Below, piece after piece: positions 56,024 through 64,000 of a DNA stretch of 64,000 nt. Positions within the stretch are counted from its first letter, which is position 1, and the number at the start of each line of letters is the position of its first letter. The position numbers were made by a program, and so were the translations under genes. The notes under the pieces are model-generated. The model was not told the DNA's origin, did not search any database, and saw nothing but the letters and a program-made list of their open reading frames with translations. The stretch spans positions 22,670 through 86,669 of the forward strand of contig NZ_LSUQ01000010.1 of the NCBI RefSeq assembly GCF_001642725.1, read 5' to 3'. Origin of the DNA: Ferroacidibacillus organovorans. Its GTDB lineage: Bacteria > Bacillota > Bacilli > Alicyclobacillales > SLC66.

Positions 56024-56980
56024 ATGGCATTTCTTCGCAACTATCGCTATCTCGATCGACCGCCCGCACCTGAGATCGGTGTTTCGCGCGCGATTGCGAT
56101 TGGCAAGTTTGACGGATTGCACGTTGCACACCAGACGATTCTCAAAAATGTGGTGCTTGTTGCGCGCGAGCGCGGGCTAACGCCGTGCATGTTTACTTTT
56201 ACACCCCATCCGCGCTATGTGCTACAGGGGGATGAGGAATACGCGAACCTTTTGACGCCGCCTGGTGAACGCGCGCGAATAGCGGCAACGCTTGGCATGA
56301 GAGAAACGTTTGTCGCGCATTTTGACGCTCGCTTTCGCAGTCAGACGGCCGATGCATTTTTTGATGACTACTTACTCGCGCTCGGCGTTTCTCACCTTGT
56401 CGTCGGATATGATTTTCGCATGGGGAAGAATGGAGCAAATGGTGTTAGTGATCTTAAGCAGATCGCCGACAAGTATGGTGTGACAGTAGAAATTGTCGCG
56501 CCGATTGATCAAGACGGGCTGCGTGTCAGCAGCACACTGACGAGAAACGCGTTAGCGCAAGGACGACCTGAAGACGCGGCGCATCTCTTGGGACGCGCGT
56601 ATCGCATTCGCGGAGAGGTTATCCACGGGGCAAAGCGCGGGCGCACCATTGGTTTTCCTACTGCAAACCTGACGCTCTGTGAACCGTTTGTCGTGCCGAA
56701 AATTGGGGTCTACGCTGTGTATGCAGAGGTCGATCAAAAACGCTATCGCGGCGTGATGAATCTTGGCGTTCGCCCGACCGTTTCTTCACAAGGTGAATTG
56801 TCGTTTGAAGTACACATTCTTGATGAAGCGCTCGATCTCTATGGGAAAACGATGGATGTACTCTTTGTCCACTATTTGCGTGAGGAGCGACGGTTCAATG
56901 CGCTTGATGCGCTCAAGGAACAGTTGCACGAGGACGTGCGCTGCGCGCGCGCTTTACTGGATGGTTTATCTCGTGTATAA
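56024..56980 (+). CDS. ribF: Bifunctional riboflavin kinase/FAD synthetase RibF
   Basis: RibF makes FMN and FAD from riboflavin. The 318-residue product has the nucleotidyltransferase N-domain (IGKFDGLHVAHQTIL, residue about 26; DYLLALGVSHLVVGYDFRMG; SSTLTRNAL) and the riboflavin-kinase C-domain (GEVIHGAKRGRTIGFPTANL, VMNLGVRPTV, EVHILDEALDLYGK). ATG 56024. The rpsO promoter overlaps its last codons. Confidence 0.97.
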   Translation: MAFLRNYRYLDRPPAPEIGVSRAIAIGKFDGLHVAHQTILKNVVLVARERGLTPCMFTFTPHPRYVLQGDEEYANLLTPPGERARIAATLGMRETFVAHFDARFRSQTADAFFDDYLLALGVSHLVVGYDFRMGKNGANGVSDLKQIADKYGVTVEIVAPIDQDGLRVSSTLTRNALAQGRPEDAAHLLGRAYRIRGEVIHGAKRGRTIGFPTANLTLCEPFVVPKIGVYAVYAEVDQKRYRGVMNLGVRPTVSSQGELSFEVHILDEALDLYGKTMDVLFVHYLREERRFNALDALKEQLHEDVRCARALLDGLSRV

Positions 56981-56981
56981 T
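56953..56981 (+). promoter_or_regulatory. Promoter of rpsO inside the end of ribF
   Basis: TTTACT (56953-56958), a 17-base spacer and a perfect TATAAT (56976-56981) overlap the last codons of ribF and lie 114 bases before the rpsO start. Confidence 0.7.
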
Positions 56982-57015
56982 TCACCCTGTTGTGCCATAA
57001 TGGCATATAGGACAA

Positions 57016-57068
57016 CGCGTCTGTCGGCTCGGTGGTGCGCCTCTCCACCGCACACTTTGCCCGACGCG
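57016..57068 (+). ncRNA. Structured rpsO leader (candidate S15-binding autoregulatory RNA)
   Basis: CGGTGG (57030-57035) pairs with CCACCG (57045-57050). Outside this stem GTCGG (57023-57027) can pair with CCGAC (57061-57065), or CGCGTC (57016-57021) with GACGCG (57063-57068). These two outer pairings exclude each other, as in a regulatory switch. Ribosomal protein S15 autoregulates its gene in many bacteria; S15 binding here is inferred. Confidence 0.45.
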
Positions 57069-57094
57069 AGTATTTATTAAGAGGAGGATTTCCA

Positions 57095-57364
57095 TTGGCT
57101 TTGCAACAAGAACGTAAGGCAGAATTGATTGAAGCGTTTGCAGTGCACGAAAACGATACGGGTTCGCCAGAGGTGCAGGTTGCCCTGCTCACGGAGCGGA
57201 TCAATGAGTTAAACGAACACTTCCGCATTCACAAAAAAGACCATCACAGCAGGCGTGGACTCTTTAAAATGGTGTACAAGCGCGCGCACCTTCTCAAGTA
57301 CTTACGCGAACATGACATTAATCGGTATCGCGCACTGATTACGCGTCTTGGACTGCGCAAATAG
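57095..57364 (+). CDS. rpsO: 30S ribosomal protein S15
   Basis: The 89-residue product has the complete S15 sequence pattern: [60 protein letters not shown] and [16 protein letters not shown] 57095 follows GAGGAGGA by 6 bases. pnp follows, as is general in bacteria. Confidence 0.98.
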   Translation: MALQQERKAELIEAFAVHENDTGSPEVQVALLTERINELNEHFRIHKKDHHSRRGLFKMVYKRAHLLKYLREHDINRYRALITRLGLRK

Positions 57365-57373
57365 TTTTATTAA

Positions 57374-57400
57374 GGAGCGGGGACATCCCGCTCCTGCTTT
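57374..57400 (+). terminator. Hairpin between rpsO and pnp (weak terminator or processing site)
   Basis: GGAGCGGG (57374-57381) pairs perfectly with CCCGCTCC (57387-57394), followed only by TGCTTT. In E. coli an RNase III site lies between rpsO and pnp; a similar processing role here is speculative. Confidence 0.45.
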
Positions 57401-57440
57401 ACATATCAGCGATGAAAAGGTAGCGAAAGGAGGAATCCAG

Positions 57441-59669
57441 ATGGTTTATCAGAGAGAGATGATGGTGGGCGGTCGTCCACTGATTGTTGAGACGGGAAGA
57501 CTCGCAAAACAAGCGAATGGCGCCGTTCGCGTTCAGTATGGCGACACTGTGGTTTTGGCGACGGTGACTGCGTCAAAAGATGCAAAGGATCTCGATTTCT
57601 TTCCACTTACCGTCAACTACGAAGAACGGCTTTACGCAGTGGGGAAAATTCCTGGTGGATTTATCAAACGCGAGGGACGTCCCAGTGAGAAAGCGATTTT
57701 GGCCAGTCGGTTGATTGATCGTCCGATTCGCCCGCTGTTTCCCGACGGGTTTCGCAATGATGTTCAAGTTGTCGTGCTCGTGCAATCGGTTGATCAGGAT
57801 TGTGCGCCGGAGATTGCAGGGATGATCGGTGTTTCGGCAGCGCTTGGCGTATCGAATGTCCCATTCCCAAAGCTCATCGCAGGTGTCATCGTCGGACGTG
57901 TAAACGGGGAGTTCGTGATTAACCCGACGGAAGCGCAGGCGGCGATCAGCGATCTCCATCTCGTGGTGGCGGGAACGCGTGACGCGATCATGATGGTGGA
58001 AGCTGGGGCAAAAGAGATTCCGGAGCAAGGGATGCTTGAGGCGATTTTGTTCGGTCACGAAACGATTAAGGAGATCGTCTCTTTTCTTGAAGGCTTTGTG
58101 GCTGAAGCGGGCGTTCCTAAAATGGAAGTCAGCCTTCATCAAATTGACGAAGGCTTAAAAATGGCCGTCTCGGCTTTTGCGGATGAACCGTTACGTGAAG
58201 CGATTTATACGACTGAAAAACACGCGCGCGCTGACGCGATTGAACGCGTCATGCAAGAAACACAGGCTGCACTGCTTTTGCAGTACCCGGAGCGGGTGGA
58301 TGAGATTGGCGAAATTCTGCACGATGTTGTAAAGGATCTGGTACGCACCGCGATCGTCTCGGACGGAATCCGTCCGGATGGGCGCTCATTGAAAGAAATT
58401 CGCCCGATCAGTGTGGAGGTAGGCGTTTTGCCACGCACGCACGGTTCTGGACTCTTTACGCGCGGACAAACACAGGCACTCTCCGTCTGTACACTCGGCG
58501 CACTCGGGGATGTTCAGATCTTGGATGGGATTAGCCCTGAAGAGAGCAAACGTTTTATGCACCACTACAATTTTCCGCCGTTTTCAACGGGCGAAGCACG
58601 CCCACTTCGTCCACCAAGCCGCCGCGATATCGGTCACGGGGCGCTCGGGGAGCGGGCGCTTGAGCCGGTGATTCCAGACGCAGAAGCGTTTCCTTACACG
58701 ATCAGGTTGGTGTCGGAAGTGCTTGAGTCAAACGGCTCCAGTTCGCAGGCAAGCATTTGTGGATCGATTCTCGCACTCATGGATGCGGGAGTACCGATTA
58801 AGGCGCCTGTTGCCGGGGTCGCGATGGGACTTGTCAAGGAGGCGGACAAGGTTGCCATTTTGACGGATATTCAAGGCATGGAAGATCACCTCGGTGACAT
58901 GGATTTCAAAGTAGCGGGGACGGCAGCGGGTGTCACTGCGCTACAGATGGACATTAAGATTGGCGGGATTGATCGCGCGATTCTTGAAACGGCCCTTGCT
59001 CACGCAAACGAGGGGCGTATGTTTATACTCAATGAGATGCGCGCCGCGATTGAAGCACCGCGCGAAGAGTTGTCAAAATATGCGCCACGCATCATCTCAA
59101 TGAAAATAAACCCAGACAAGATTCGCGAAGTGATCGGACCTGGCGGTCGCGTGATCAACAAGATTATTGAGGATACCGGGGTTAAGATCGATATTGAGCA
59201 AGACGGTCGCGTCTTCATCTCAACGCCTGATCATAGTTTAGGGGAGCGCGCCCGCGCGATGATTGAAGGCATCGTGCGCGATGTTATGGTGGGCGAAACG
59301 TATGAAGGTAAAGTGATGCGCGTTGAAAAATACGGCGCGTTTGTCGAACTCTTGCCTGGCAAAGAGGGGCTTGTTCACGTTTCGCAACTCGGCGCTGAGC
59401 GCGTTTCATCACCGGAAGAGTTTGTCAAAGTTGGAGATCCACTCACCGTGAAGGTTACTGAAATCGACGCACAGGGACGAATCAATCTCAGTCAACGTGA
59501 AGTTCTCAAGGATATGGGAATTCCGGTTGCAGAGGTTGCTCCACGCTCAAGCGGAGGGGACAGGCCGTCAGGCGGTTCGCGACCTTCAGGAAGTCGCCCG
59601 CCTGGCAATCGCAGTGATTCTCGCTCTGGTGAGCGAAGTGGCGACTCTCGCCCGGTTCGCCGTCCGTAA
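57441..59669 (+). CDS. pnp: Polyribonucleotide nucleotidyltransferase (PNPase)
   Basis: PNPase degrades RNA 3' to 5' by phosphorolysis. The 742-residue product has two RNase PH-like domains ([40 protein letters not shown]; second core with [20 protein letters not shown] and [20 protein letters not shown]), a KH domain ([20 protein letters not shown]) and an S1 domain ([20 protein letters not shown]). A Gly/Ser/Arg/Pro-rich tail of about 40 residues follows. ATG 57441 with AGGAGGAATCC is chosen over the longer frame. Confidence 0.98.
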   Translation: MVYQREMMVGGRPLIVETGRLAKQANGAVRVQYGDTVVLATVTASKDAKDLDFFPLTVNYEERLYAVGKIPGGFIKREGRPSEKAILASRLIDRPIRPLFPDGFRNDVQVVVLVQSVDQDCAPEIAGMIGVSAALGVSNVPFPKLIAGVIVGRVNGEFVINPTEAQAAISDLHLVVAGTRDAIMMVEAGAKEIPEQGMLEAILFGHETIKEIVSFLEGFVAEAGVPKMEVSLHQIDEGLKMAVSAFADEPLREAIYTTEKHARADAIERVMQETQAALLLQYPERVDEIGEILHDVVKDLVRTAIVSDGIRPDGRSLKEIRPISVEVGVLPRTHGSGLFTRGQTQALSVCTLGALGDVQILDGISPEESKRFMHHYNFPPFSTGEARPLRPPSRRDIGHGALGERALEPVIPDAEAFPYTIRLVSEVLESNGSSSQASICGSILALMDAGVPIKAPVAGVAMGLVKEADKVAILTDIQGMEDHLGDMDFKVAGTAAGVTALQMDIKIGGIDRAILETALAHANEGRMFILNEMRAAIEAPREELSKYAPRIISMKINPDKIREVIGPGGRVINKIIEDTGVKIDIEQDGRVFISTPDHSLGERARAMIEGIVRDVMVGETYEGKVMRVEKYGAFVELLPGKEGLVHVSQLGAERVSSPEEFVKVGDPLTVKVTEIDAQGRINLSQREVLKDMGIPVAEVAPRSSGGDRPSGGSRPSGSRPPGNRSDSRSGERSGDSRPVRRP

Positions 59670-59686
59670 TTTGACTGTATTGAAGT

Positions 59687-59733
59687 GAGTAGACAAAAAA
59701 GCGAGCATCTTTTGCTCGCTTTTTTGTCTACTC
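59687..59733 (+). terminator. Strong terminator after pnp, symmetric
   Basis: Perfect arms of 21 bp (59687-59707 and 59713-59733) enclose TCTTT. The arms include A6 and T6 runs, so the hairpin has a T-tract on either strand and could also stop transcription from the right. Confidence 0.9.
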
Positions 59734-59785
59734 TGCTAGAGTGTTGCATAGACATGTCCCAAAGCGGTTCTTGGGAGATGAATGT

Positions 59786-60769
59786 ATGCGCAATCTTCGC
59801 TCTGTCCTGTTTTTCGTAGTATGTGTAGCGGCAGTCTACGGTACACTTCGCGTGTTTGGCAATCCTCTGACGAATCCTGCAGATTGGCAGGTTCTATCCG
59901 CGACCTCAAAAATGACGTATGCGTCCGAGTTGCAGGTGCTCGCGACGCGCTATGATAAACCGCCTGTCAATGCGCGTGTTGAGAAATACTGGGGACTGAT
60001 TCCTGCGTTAAACGGTGTCAAGCTTGACATCCAGAAGAGTTTGGCACGCCAAAATCTGTTGAACAAAAACGCTTCACCACTCTTTTTTGATCAAATCGCG
60101 CCAGCCGTGTCCACGACCTCACTCGTGGCGGAGCCGATCTATCGCGCGAATGCGCAGAAGCGACAAATGGCGCTGATGATCAATGTGGCATGGGGAGATG
60201 CTTATCTGCCTGCCATGCTTAAAATTCTCACGGTGCACCACGCAAAGGCGACGTTTTTCTTTGATGGATCGTTTGCGACAAAAAATCCGCAGGCTGTGAA
60301 GATGGTCCTGCAGGCAGGTATGGAGGTTGGAAATCACGCGTACAACCACCCGATGATGACAAAGCTCTCACGCGTTAAGATGATTGAACAGATTACGCGA
60401 ACGAATGCAGCGATCTTACGCGCAGGTGGAGTGAAGCCCACGCTGTTTGCACCGCCCGCAGGCGATGTAAACGCGCTTGTCGTGCGCGCGGCGGCGGGAC
60501 TTGGCATGCACACGATCCTCTGGACGCTCGACACGATCGATTGGCGAAAACCGCCTGCGTCGGTCATCCTTCATCGCATCGTCGATCACCGTGAACCAGG
60601 TGCGCTCGTTTTGATGCATCCGACGGCGAATACGGTGGCAGCTCTCCCGACCATGATTGAAAAATTGCAGTCGGCGGGCTATCAACTCGTCACAGTTACA
60701 TCGATCATCAGCCCCGTTCGCCCAGTCCCCAATACGTATGGAGAAGCTATGACTGGTACACGCGCCTAA
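59786..60769 (+). CDS. YlxY-type polysaccharide deacetylase family protein
   Basis: The 327-residue product has an N-terminal signal anchor (residues about 4-24) and a C-terminal NodB-type domain (about 125-320): MALMINVAWGDAYLPAMLKI, KATFFFDGSFATKNP, GMEVGNHAYNHPMM and LFAPPAGDVNALVV. Such enzymes remove acetyl groups from peptidoglycan or chitin-like polymers. The position downstream of pnp matches B. subtilis ylxY. The usual first catalytic Asp-Asp pair is replaced by Asn-Val-Ala-Trp-Gly-Asp, so activity may be altered or lost, as in YlxY relatives. ATG 59786 follows GGGAGATG. Confidence 0.88.
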   Translation: MRNLRSVLFFVVCVAAVYGTLRVFGNPLTNPADWQVLSATSKMTYASELQVLATRYDKPPVNARVEKYWGLIPALNGVKLDIQKSLARQNLLNKNASPLFFDQIAPAVSTTSLVAEPIYRANAQKRQMALMINVAWGDAYLPAMLKILTVHHAKATFFFDGSFATKNPQAVKMVLQAGMEVGNHAYNHPMMTKLSRVKMIEQITRTNAAILRAGGVKPTLFAPPAGDVNALVVRAAAGLGMHTILWTLDTIDWRKPPASVILHRIVDHREPGALVLMHPTANTVAALPTMIEKLQSAGYQLVTVTSIISPVRPVPNTYGEAMTGTRA

Positions 60770-60782
60770 TGAATGAATCCGC

Positions 60783-60812
60783 TTGTGAGGGTGAGACGCG
60801 GTCTGGTATCAT
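60783..60812 (+). promoter_or_regulatory. Possible promoter for the M16 peptidase gene
   Basis: TTGTGA (60783-60788), an 18-base spacer and TATCAT (60807-60812) lie 37 bases before the TTG start of the peptidase gene. Confidence 0.4.
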
Positions 60813-60849
60813 GGTGAACATGATACGCGCCTGAGAAGGGAGATCGCTC

Positions 60850-62106
60850 TTGCTTCAATATCATCGTTTGAACAATGGAATACGCGTTTTGCTGGAGCCG
60901 ATCAGTCACGTACGCTCCGTGAGCATTGGTGTCTATGTCGCCAATGGTTCACGTGACGAGCCAATCGAATTGTCGGGTGTCTCTCACATGCTTGAACACA
61001 TGTATTTTAAAGGGACCACGCGGCATAATGCGCGAGAATTGGCGGAAGTTTTGGACAGTCTGGGTGGGCATGTCAACGCATATACCACAAAAGAGTATAC
61101 GTGCTATCACGCGAAGGTGCTTGATGAACACGCAAAACGCTTACTTGATACGCTTTCAGAGATGCTCTTTGAGAGTGAATTTGCAGCGGATGAACTCGAG
61201 CGCGAAAAGCGTGTTGTGTTAGAGGAAATCAAAATGTATGAAGACAATTCAGAAGAGGCTGTGCACGATCTGATTTTGGAGACGGCATTTGAGCACGATA
61301 TGCTCGGTGCGAACATTCTTGGCACGGAAGAGAGCCTGGAACGGCTCGATCGAACGACACTGAAAAACTTTGCGGCGAGCGCGTATACGCCTGATCGGAT
61401 GGTGATCTCTGTCTGCGGTCACTTCGATGCGCTTGAGATGCTTCAGTGGATTGAGGAGTCATTCGCGCACGCGCAGGGAATGGCTCAGGCGTCTCATTCA
61501 GAGCGGCCGCCACAGTACACGCCAAAGCGCGTGTTTCAGCGAAAAAGTATCGAACAGGTGCACGTTTGCGTCGCGTATGAAGGAATACACTATGACCACA
61601 AAGACGCGCAGGCGCTGGTGGTTTTAAACAACATTCTCGGCGCGAGTTCGAGTTCAAGACTTTTTCAAGATATTCGGGAAGAACGCGGACTCGCGTATAA
61701 CGTATTTTCTTATCACAGCGCATTTCGCGATACGGGACTCTATGTCCTTTCTTACGGGACGGCGCAAGATCAGGCGACCGAAGTCCTTGCGCGCATGGAT
61801 CACCTTATCGCCTCTTTGTTGCAAGACGGCGTGACGGAGAGCGAGATGCAAAAATCAAAAGACCAACTGCGCGGATCCTTACTTTTGAGCCTTGAAAGCA
61901 CGTCGAGTCGGATGAGTAGAATCGCCAAAAATGAACTCCTTTTACATCGAACCATAGAGGTTGAACAAGCGATTGACGAGATGATGAGTGTGACGCGAGA
62001 AGACATTGCGCGCACTGCGCAGCACATTTTTTCAGGTGCTCGCGCGATCGCTGCAGTCGGCGCTCCTTCACTTGAACCTATTTTTGAAGCGGACAATCTG
62101 CGATGA
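60850..62106 (+). CDS. M16-family zinc peptidase (MlpA/PepR/YmxG)
   Basis: The 418-residue product is a processing-peptidase-type inverzincin: HMLEHMYFKGT supplies the HxxEH zinc motif near residue 50, with a distal Glu in VLEEIKMYEDNSEEAVHD about 75 residues on. The C-terminal half is the inactive M16 repeat (VVLNNILGASSSSRLFQDIR, EERGLAYNVFSY). TTG 60850 follows GAAGGGAGA. In B. subtilis the homologue MlpA lies just before ymxH; here dut takes that slot and overlaps its stop by 4 bases. Confidence 0.93.
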   Translation: MLQYHRLNNGIRVLLEPISHVRSVSIGVYVANGSRDEPIELSGVSHMLEHMYFKGTTRHNARELAEVLDSLGGHVNAYTTKEYTCYHAKVLDEHAKRLLDTLSEMLFESEFAADELEREKRVVLEEIKMYEDNSEEAVHDLILETAFEHDMLGANILGTEESLERLDRTTLKNFAASAYTPDRMVISVCGHFDALEMLQWIEESFAHAQGMAQASHSERPPQYTPKRVFQRKSIEQVHVCVAYEGIHYDHKDAQALVVLNNILGASSSSRLFQDIREERGLAYNVFSYHSAFRDTGLYVLSYGTAQDQATEVLARMDHLIASLLQDGVTESEMQKSKDQLRGSLLLSLESTSSRMSRIAKNELLLHRTIEVEQAIDEMMSVTREDIARTAQHIFSGARAIAAVGAPSLEPIFEADNLR

Positions 62107-62543
62107 GACGATTCGAGTGGGTCGCGGGTGTCGATACGCGCGAACTTGAGCTACCCATAAGGCAGACACAGGATGCTGCAGGGTATGATCTGTGCGCACT
62201 TCACGACGTCACACTTCCTCCCGCGCGCGTGACGCTCGTTCCGACGGGTGTGCGCGCGCGCATGCCGGCTGGCGAATTTCTCGCGCTCTACGCGCGCAGC
62301 AGCCTTTCTATACGCTATGGGATCATTCTCGCAAACGGTGTCGGCGTCATCGATGCGGACTATGTAGACAATCCTTCAAACCAGGGACACATCATGATAC
62401 CTCTTCTTCACTTTGGTGAAAGAGACATTCGAATCGCGCGCGGAGAGCGCATTGCGCAGGGCGTTTTTACGGCGTTTTCGCTGACGGATGACGATTCTCC
62501 AAAAACACAGAGGCGCGCAGGCGGATTCGGTTCCACCCATTGA
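62103..62543 (+). CDS. dut: Deoxyuridine 5'-triphosphate nucleotidohydrolase (dUTPase)
   Basis: It hydrolyses dUTP to dUMP, keeping uracil out of DNA. The 146-residue trimeric-type enzyme has its five motifs: DAAGYDLCA (1), ARSSLSIRYGI (2), GVIDADYVDNP (3), IARGERIAQGVF (4) and RRAGGFGSTH (5; the final Gly of the usual GSTG is His). ATG 62103 overlaps the M16 peptidase gene. The 116-base gap to dpaA has a small hairpin (GCGAGC/GCTCGC near 62580-62600) and no terminator or clear sigma-K promoter. Confidence 0.95.
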   Translation: MRRFEWVAGVDTRELELPIRQTQDAAGYDLCALHDVTLPPARVTLVPTGVRARMPAGEFLALYARSSLSIRYGIILANGVGVIDADYVDNPSNQGHIMIPLLHFGERDIRIARGERIAQGVFTAFSLTDDDSPKTQRRAGGFGSTH

Positions 62544-62659
62544 TCACCGATGGCGGGCGACTGACATAGGATGACTGTCAGCGAGCGCGAGGTAGCTCGC
62601 GAAAACATCGCCTTGTAATTCGACTCGGGTGTCGTAAAATGGGGAAAGGGGTCTCTGGC

Positions 62660-63553
62660 ATGCTTACGGGTGTCAAGTTTGCGTTTCTCGGTGGAGATGC
62701 GCGGATGATCGAAGTGGCGCGCTGTGTGAGTGAACTGGACGCTTCGACCGTGATGGTCGGATTTGAAAAAGCTGATGTTTCGTTTCCTGACAGCGTGAAA
62801 GTCGCGTTCTCTGAAGAGGTTTTAAAAGACGCAGACGTGATTGTTTTTCCCGTGGCAGGTATCGATGATGAAGGGCGCGTTCCTGCACAGTTTGCAGAAC
62901 AGCCGATCATGATGACTGAGGATCATTTTGCGGTGATCAATAAAAAAACGCAACTTTTCACGGGCATCGCGCGGCCGCGCTTTGGGGCTCTCGCCAAACG
63001 GCATGGTTTGGCGCTGGTACGCCTGATGGAACTGGATGAAGTGGCGATACTAAACTCCATTCCTACGGCGGAAGGCGCGATTGCTCTCGCGATGGAGCAT
63101 ACGGAGATCACGCTTCACGGATCGGCTTGCACCGTGCTTGGTTTGGGACGCTGCGGGGTCACCCTGGCGCGCGTGCTCGCTGGCATGGGGGCGGCAGTCA
63201 CCGTATGTGCGCGCAAACCGAGCGATTTAGCGCGCATCCGCGAGATGGGGCTTACTGCGATCCCACTTGAACATCTCGGAGACGCCATCGCGTCGTCTGA
63301 CGTTGTGTTTAATACGATCCCAGCGATGATTCTCACGTCAGACATCCTCGCGCGTGCAGCGCGTTTTTGTGTCATCATTGATCTTGCATCTGCCCCTGGC
63401 GGCACCGATTTTCGATTTGCCGAAAAACGCGGCATCAAGGCGATGTTAGCGCCGAGTTTACCAGGAATCGTCGCTCCGAAAACGGCGGGACGGATCATCG
63501 CACAGACCATGGTGCGCATGGTACAAGAAGCGTCCTCGTCCACTGGGGGATGA
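62660..63553 (+). CDS. dpaA: Dipicolinate synthase subunit A (SpoVFA)
   Basis: With DpaB it makes dipicolinic acid from dihydrodipicolinate in the mother cell during sporulation; the product enters the spore core with calcium. The 297-residue product has an N-terminal domain and an NAD(P)-binding Rossmann domain with ACTVLGLGRCGVTLARVLAG (about residue 160). ATG 62660 with AAAGGGG upstream gives the same length as the B. subtilis protein. dpaB follows after 4 bases. Confidence 0.94.
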   Translation: MLTGVKFAFLGGDARMIEVARCVSELDASTVMVGFEKADVSFPDSVKVAFSEEVLKDADVIVFPVAGIDDEGRVPAQFAEQPIMMTEDHFAVINKKTQLFTGIARPRFGALAKRHGLALVRLMELDEVAILNSIPTAEGAIALAMEHTEITLHGSACTVLGLGRCGVTLARVLAGMGAAVTVCARKPSDLARIREMGLTAIPLEHLGDAIASSDVVFNTIPAMILTSDILARAARFCVIIDLASAPGGTDFRFAEKRGIKAMLAPSLPGIVAPKTAGRIIAQTMVRMVQEASSSTGG

Positions 63554-63557
63554 AGAA

Positions 63558-63968
63558 GTGGAACTTCGCGGCAAAACGATCGGATTTGCCATCACAGGAT
63601 CACACTGTACGTATGAAGAAGTATTCCCGGAAATTGAGCGTTTCATAAAGACAGGCGTCTCCGTTGTGCCGATTTTTTCACAAACGGTCGTAAACACTGG
63701 AACGCGCTTTGGCGAAGCAGGTGTTTGGGTGAGAAGAATTGAAGAACTCACGGGTGAGACGGGAATCTCGACGATCCCGCAAGCGGAGCCGCTCGGACCG
63801 AGCAAACGGCTCGATGCATTGGTGATCGCACCGTGCACCGGTTCGACGCTCAGCCGATTTGCCAATGCGCAGACGGATTCGGCTGTGCTGATGGCGGCCA
63901 AGTCGACACTGAGAAATGATCGACCGGTCGTCTTGGCCATCTCAACGAATGACGGACTAGGTCTGAAT
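63558..63968 (+). CDS. dpaB: Dipicolinate synthase subunit B (SpoVFB), partial
   Basis: The flavoprotein-type subunit begins ELRGKTIGFAITGSHCTYEE and shows KAEPLGP-type AEPLGPSKRLDALVIAPCTG, NAQTDSAVLMAAKSTLRNDR and PVVLAISTNDGLGLN, the family pattern, for 137 codons. GTG 63558 follows GGGGGATGAAGAA. Genomic sequence ends at about 63968, where adapter sequence begins, so roughly the last 60 residues are missing. The reading frame beyond that point is not biological. Confidence 0.92.
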
Positions 63969-64000
63969 CTGTCTCTTATCCACATCAGACGCTGCCGACG
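63969..64000. other. Illumina Nextera adapter sequence (assembly contamination)
   Basis: The final 32 bases begin CTGTCTCTTAT and end GACGCTGCCGACG. From memory of the Nextera Read 1 adapter reverse complement, 30 of 32 positions match, with differences at A-to-C and T-to-A. In reverse, this creates a false N-terminus MWIRDR, a variant of the well-known artefact MCIRDR. The contig end is therefore an artefact. Confidence 0.95.

Noticed and set aside
62560..62640. Sigma-K promoter before dpaA
   Set aside because: CATAGGATG is one base off the -10 pattern and the -35 is not clear; too weak to report.
63458..63985. Minus-strand ORF beginning MWIRDR
   Set aside because: Its start is made by adapter sequence and the rest is antisense to dpaA/dpaB.

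Overview
This window is a housekeeping stretch of chromosome from a spore-forming, flagellate-type Firmicute. The gene order follows the Bacillus subtilis sucC-sucD ... spoVF segment closely: sucCD, dprA, topA, trmFO, xerC, hslVU, codY, the long fla/che operon, rpsB-tsf-pyrH-frr-uppS-cdsA-dxr-rseP-polC, rimP-nusA-ylxR-ylxQ-infB-rbfA-nrnA-truB-ribF, rpsO-pnp, a YlxY-type deacetylase, an M16 peptidase, dut and dpaA/dpaB. Dipicolinate synthase genes, CodY, a FliY-type switch protein and PolC place it in Bacilli. Base composition near half GC, frequent TTG starts, a short EF-Ts and the lack of proS and ylxP suggest a lineage such as Alicyclobacillaceae; that placement is inference.

Layout. 1-743 (minus): start of a YifB/ComM-type ATPase and a small Cys-rich protein. 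886-2106: MFS transporter. 2159-4454: sucCD with promoter and terminator. 4455-12820: dprA to codY, closed by a strong terminator. 13015-36575: the flagellar and chemotaxis genes, nearly gapless, from flgB to a SwrB-like gene. 36644-38220: rpsB-tsf with promoter, structured leader and terminator. 38257-48051: pyrH to polC. 48129-56980: rimP-nusA-infB operon with a leader containing an attenuator-like hairpin, through ribF. 56953-59733: rpsO-pnp with promoter, leader and terminator. 59786-64000: deacetylase, peptidase, dut, dpaA and the 5' part of dpaB.

Most notable points. (1) Three genes carry apparent indels: xerC (an AC-repeat expansion just after the catalytic Tyr codon), fliK (N- and C-terminal parts in different frames) and flhF (one base missing, destroying the G4/G5 motifs). 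(2) The fla/che operon lacks cheB and cheA between flhG and cheW, and sigD between cheD and the swrB-like gene. With the fliK and flhF lesions this raises the possibility of motility decay. (3) infB contains a 330-bp, almost perfect 45-bp tandem repeat array coding a disordered linker. (4) dprA and the yifB-like gene share an unusual start region in which the Shine-Dalgarno is the 3' arm of a terminator-like hairpin and the U-tract is the spacer. (5) The last 32 bases match the Illumina Nextera adapter at 30 of 32 positions, so they are not genomic and the dpaB end is artificial. I found no CRISPR array, tRNA, rRNA, prophage or insertion sequence, and no clearly new multi-gene system.
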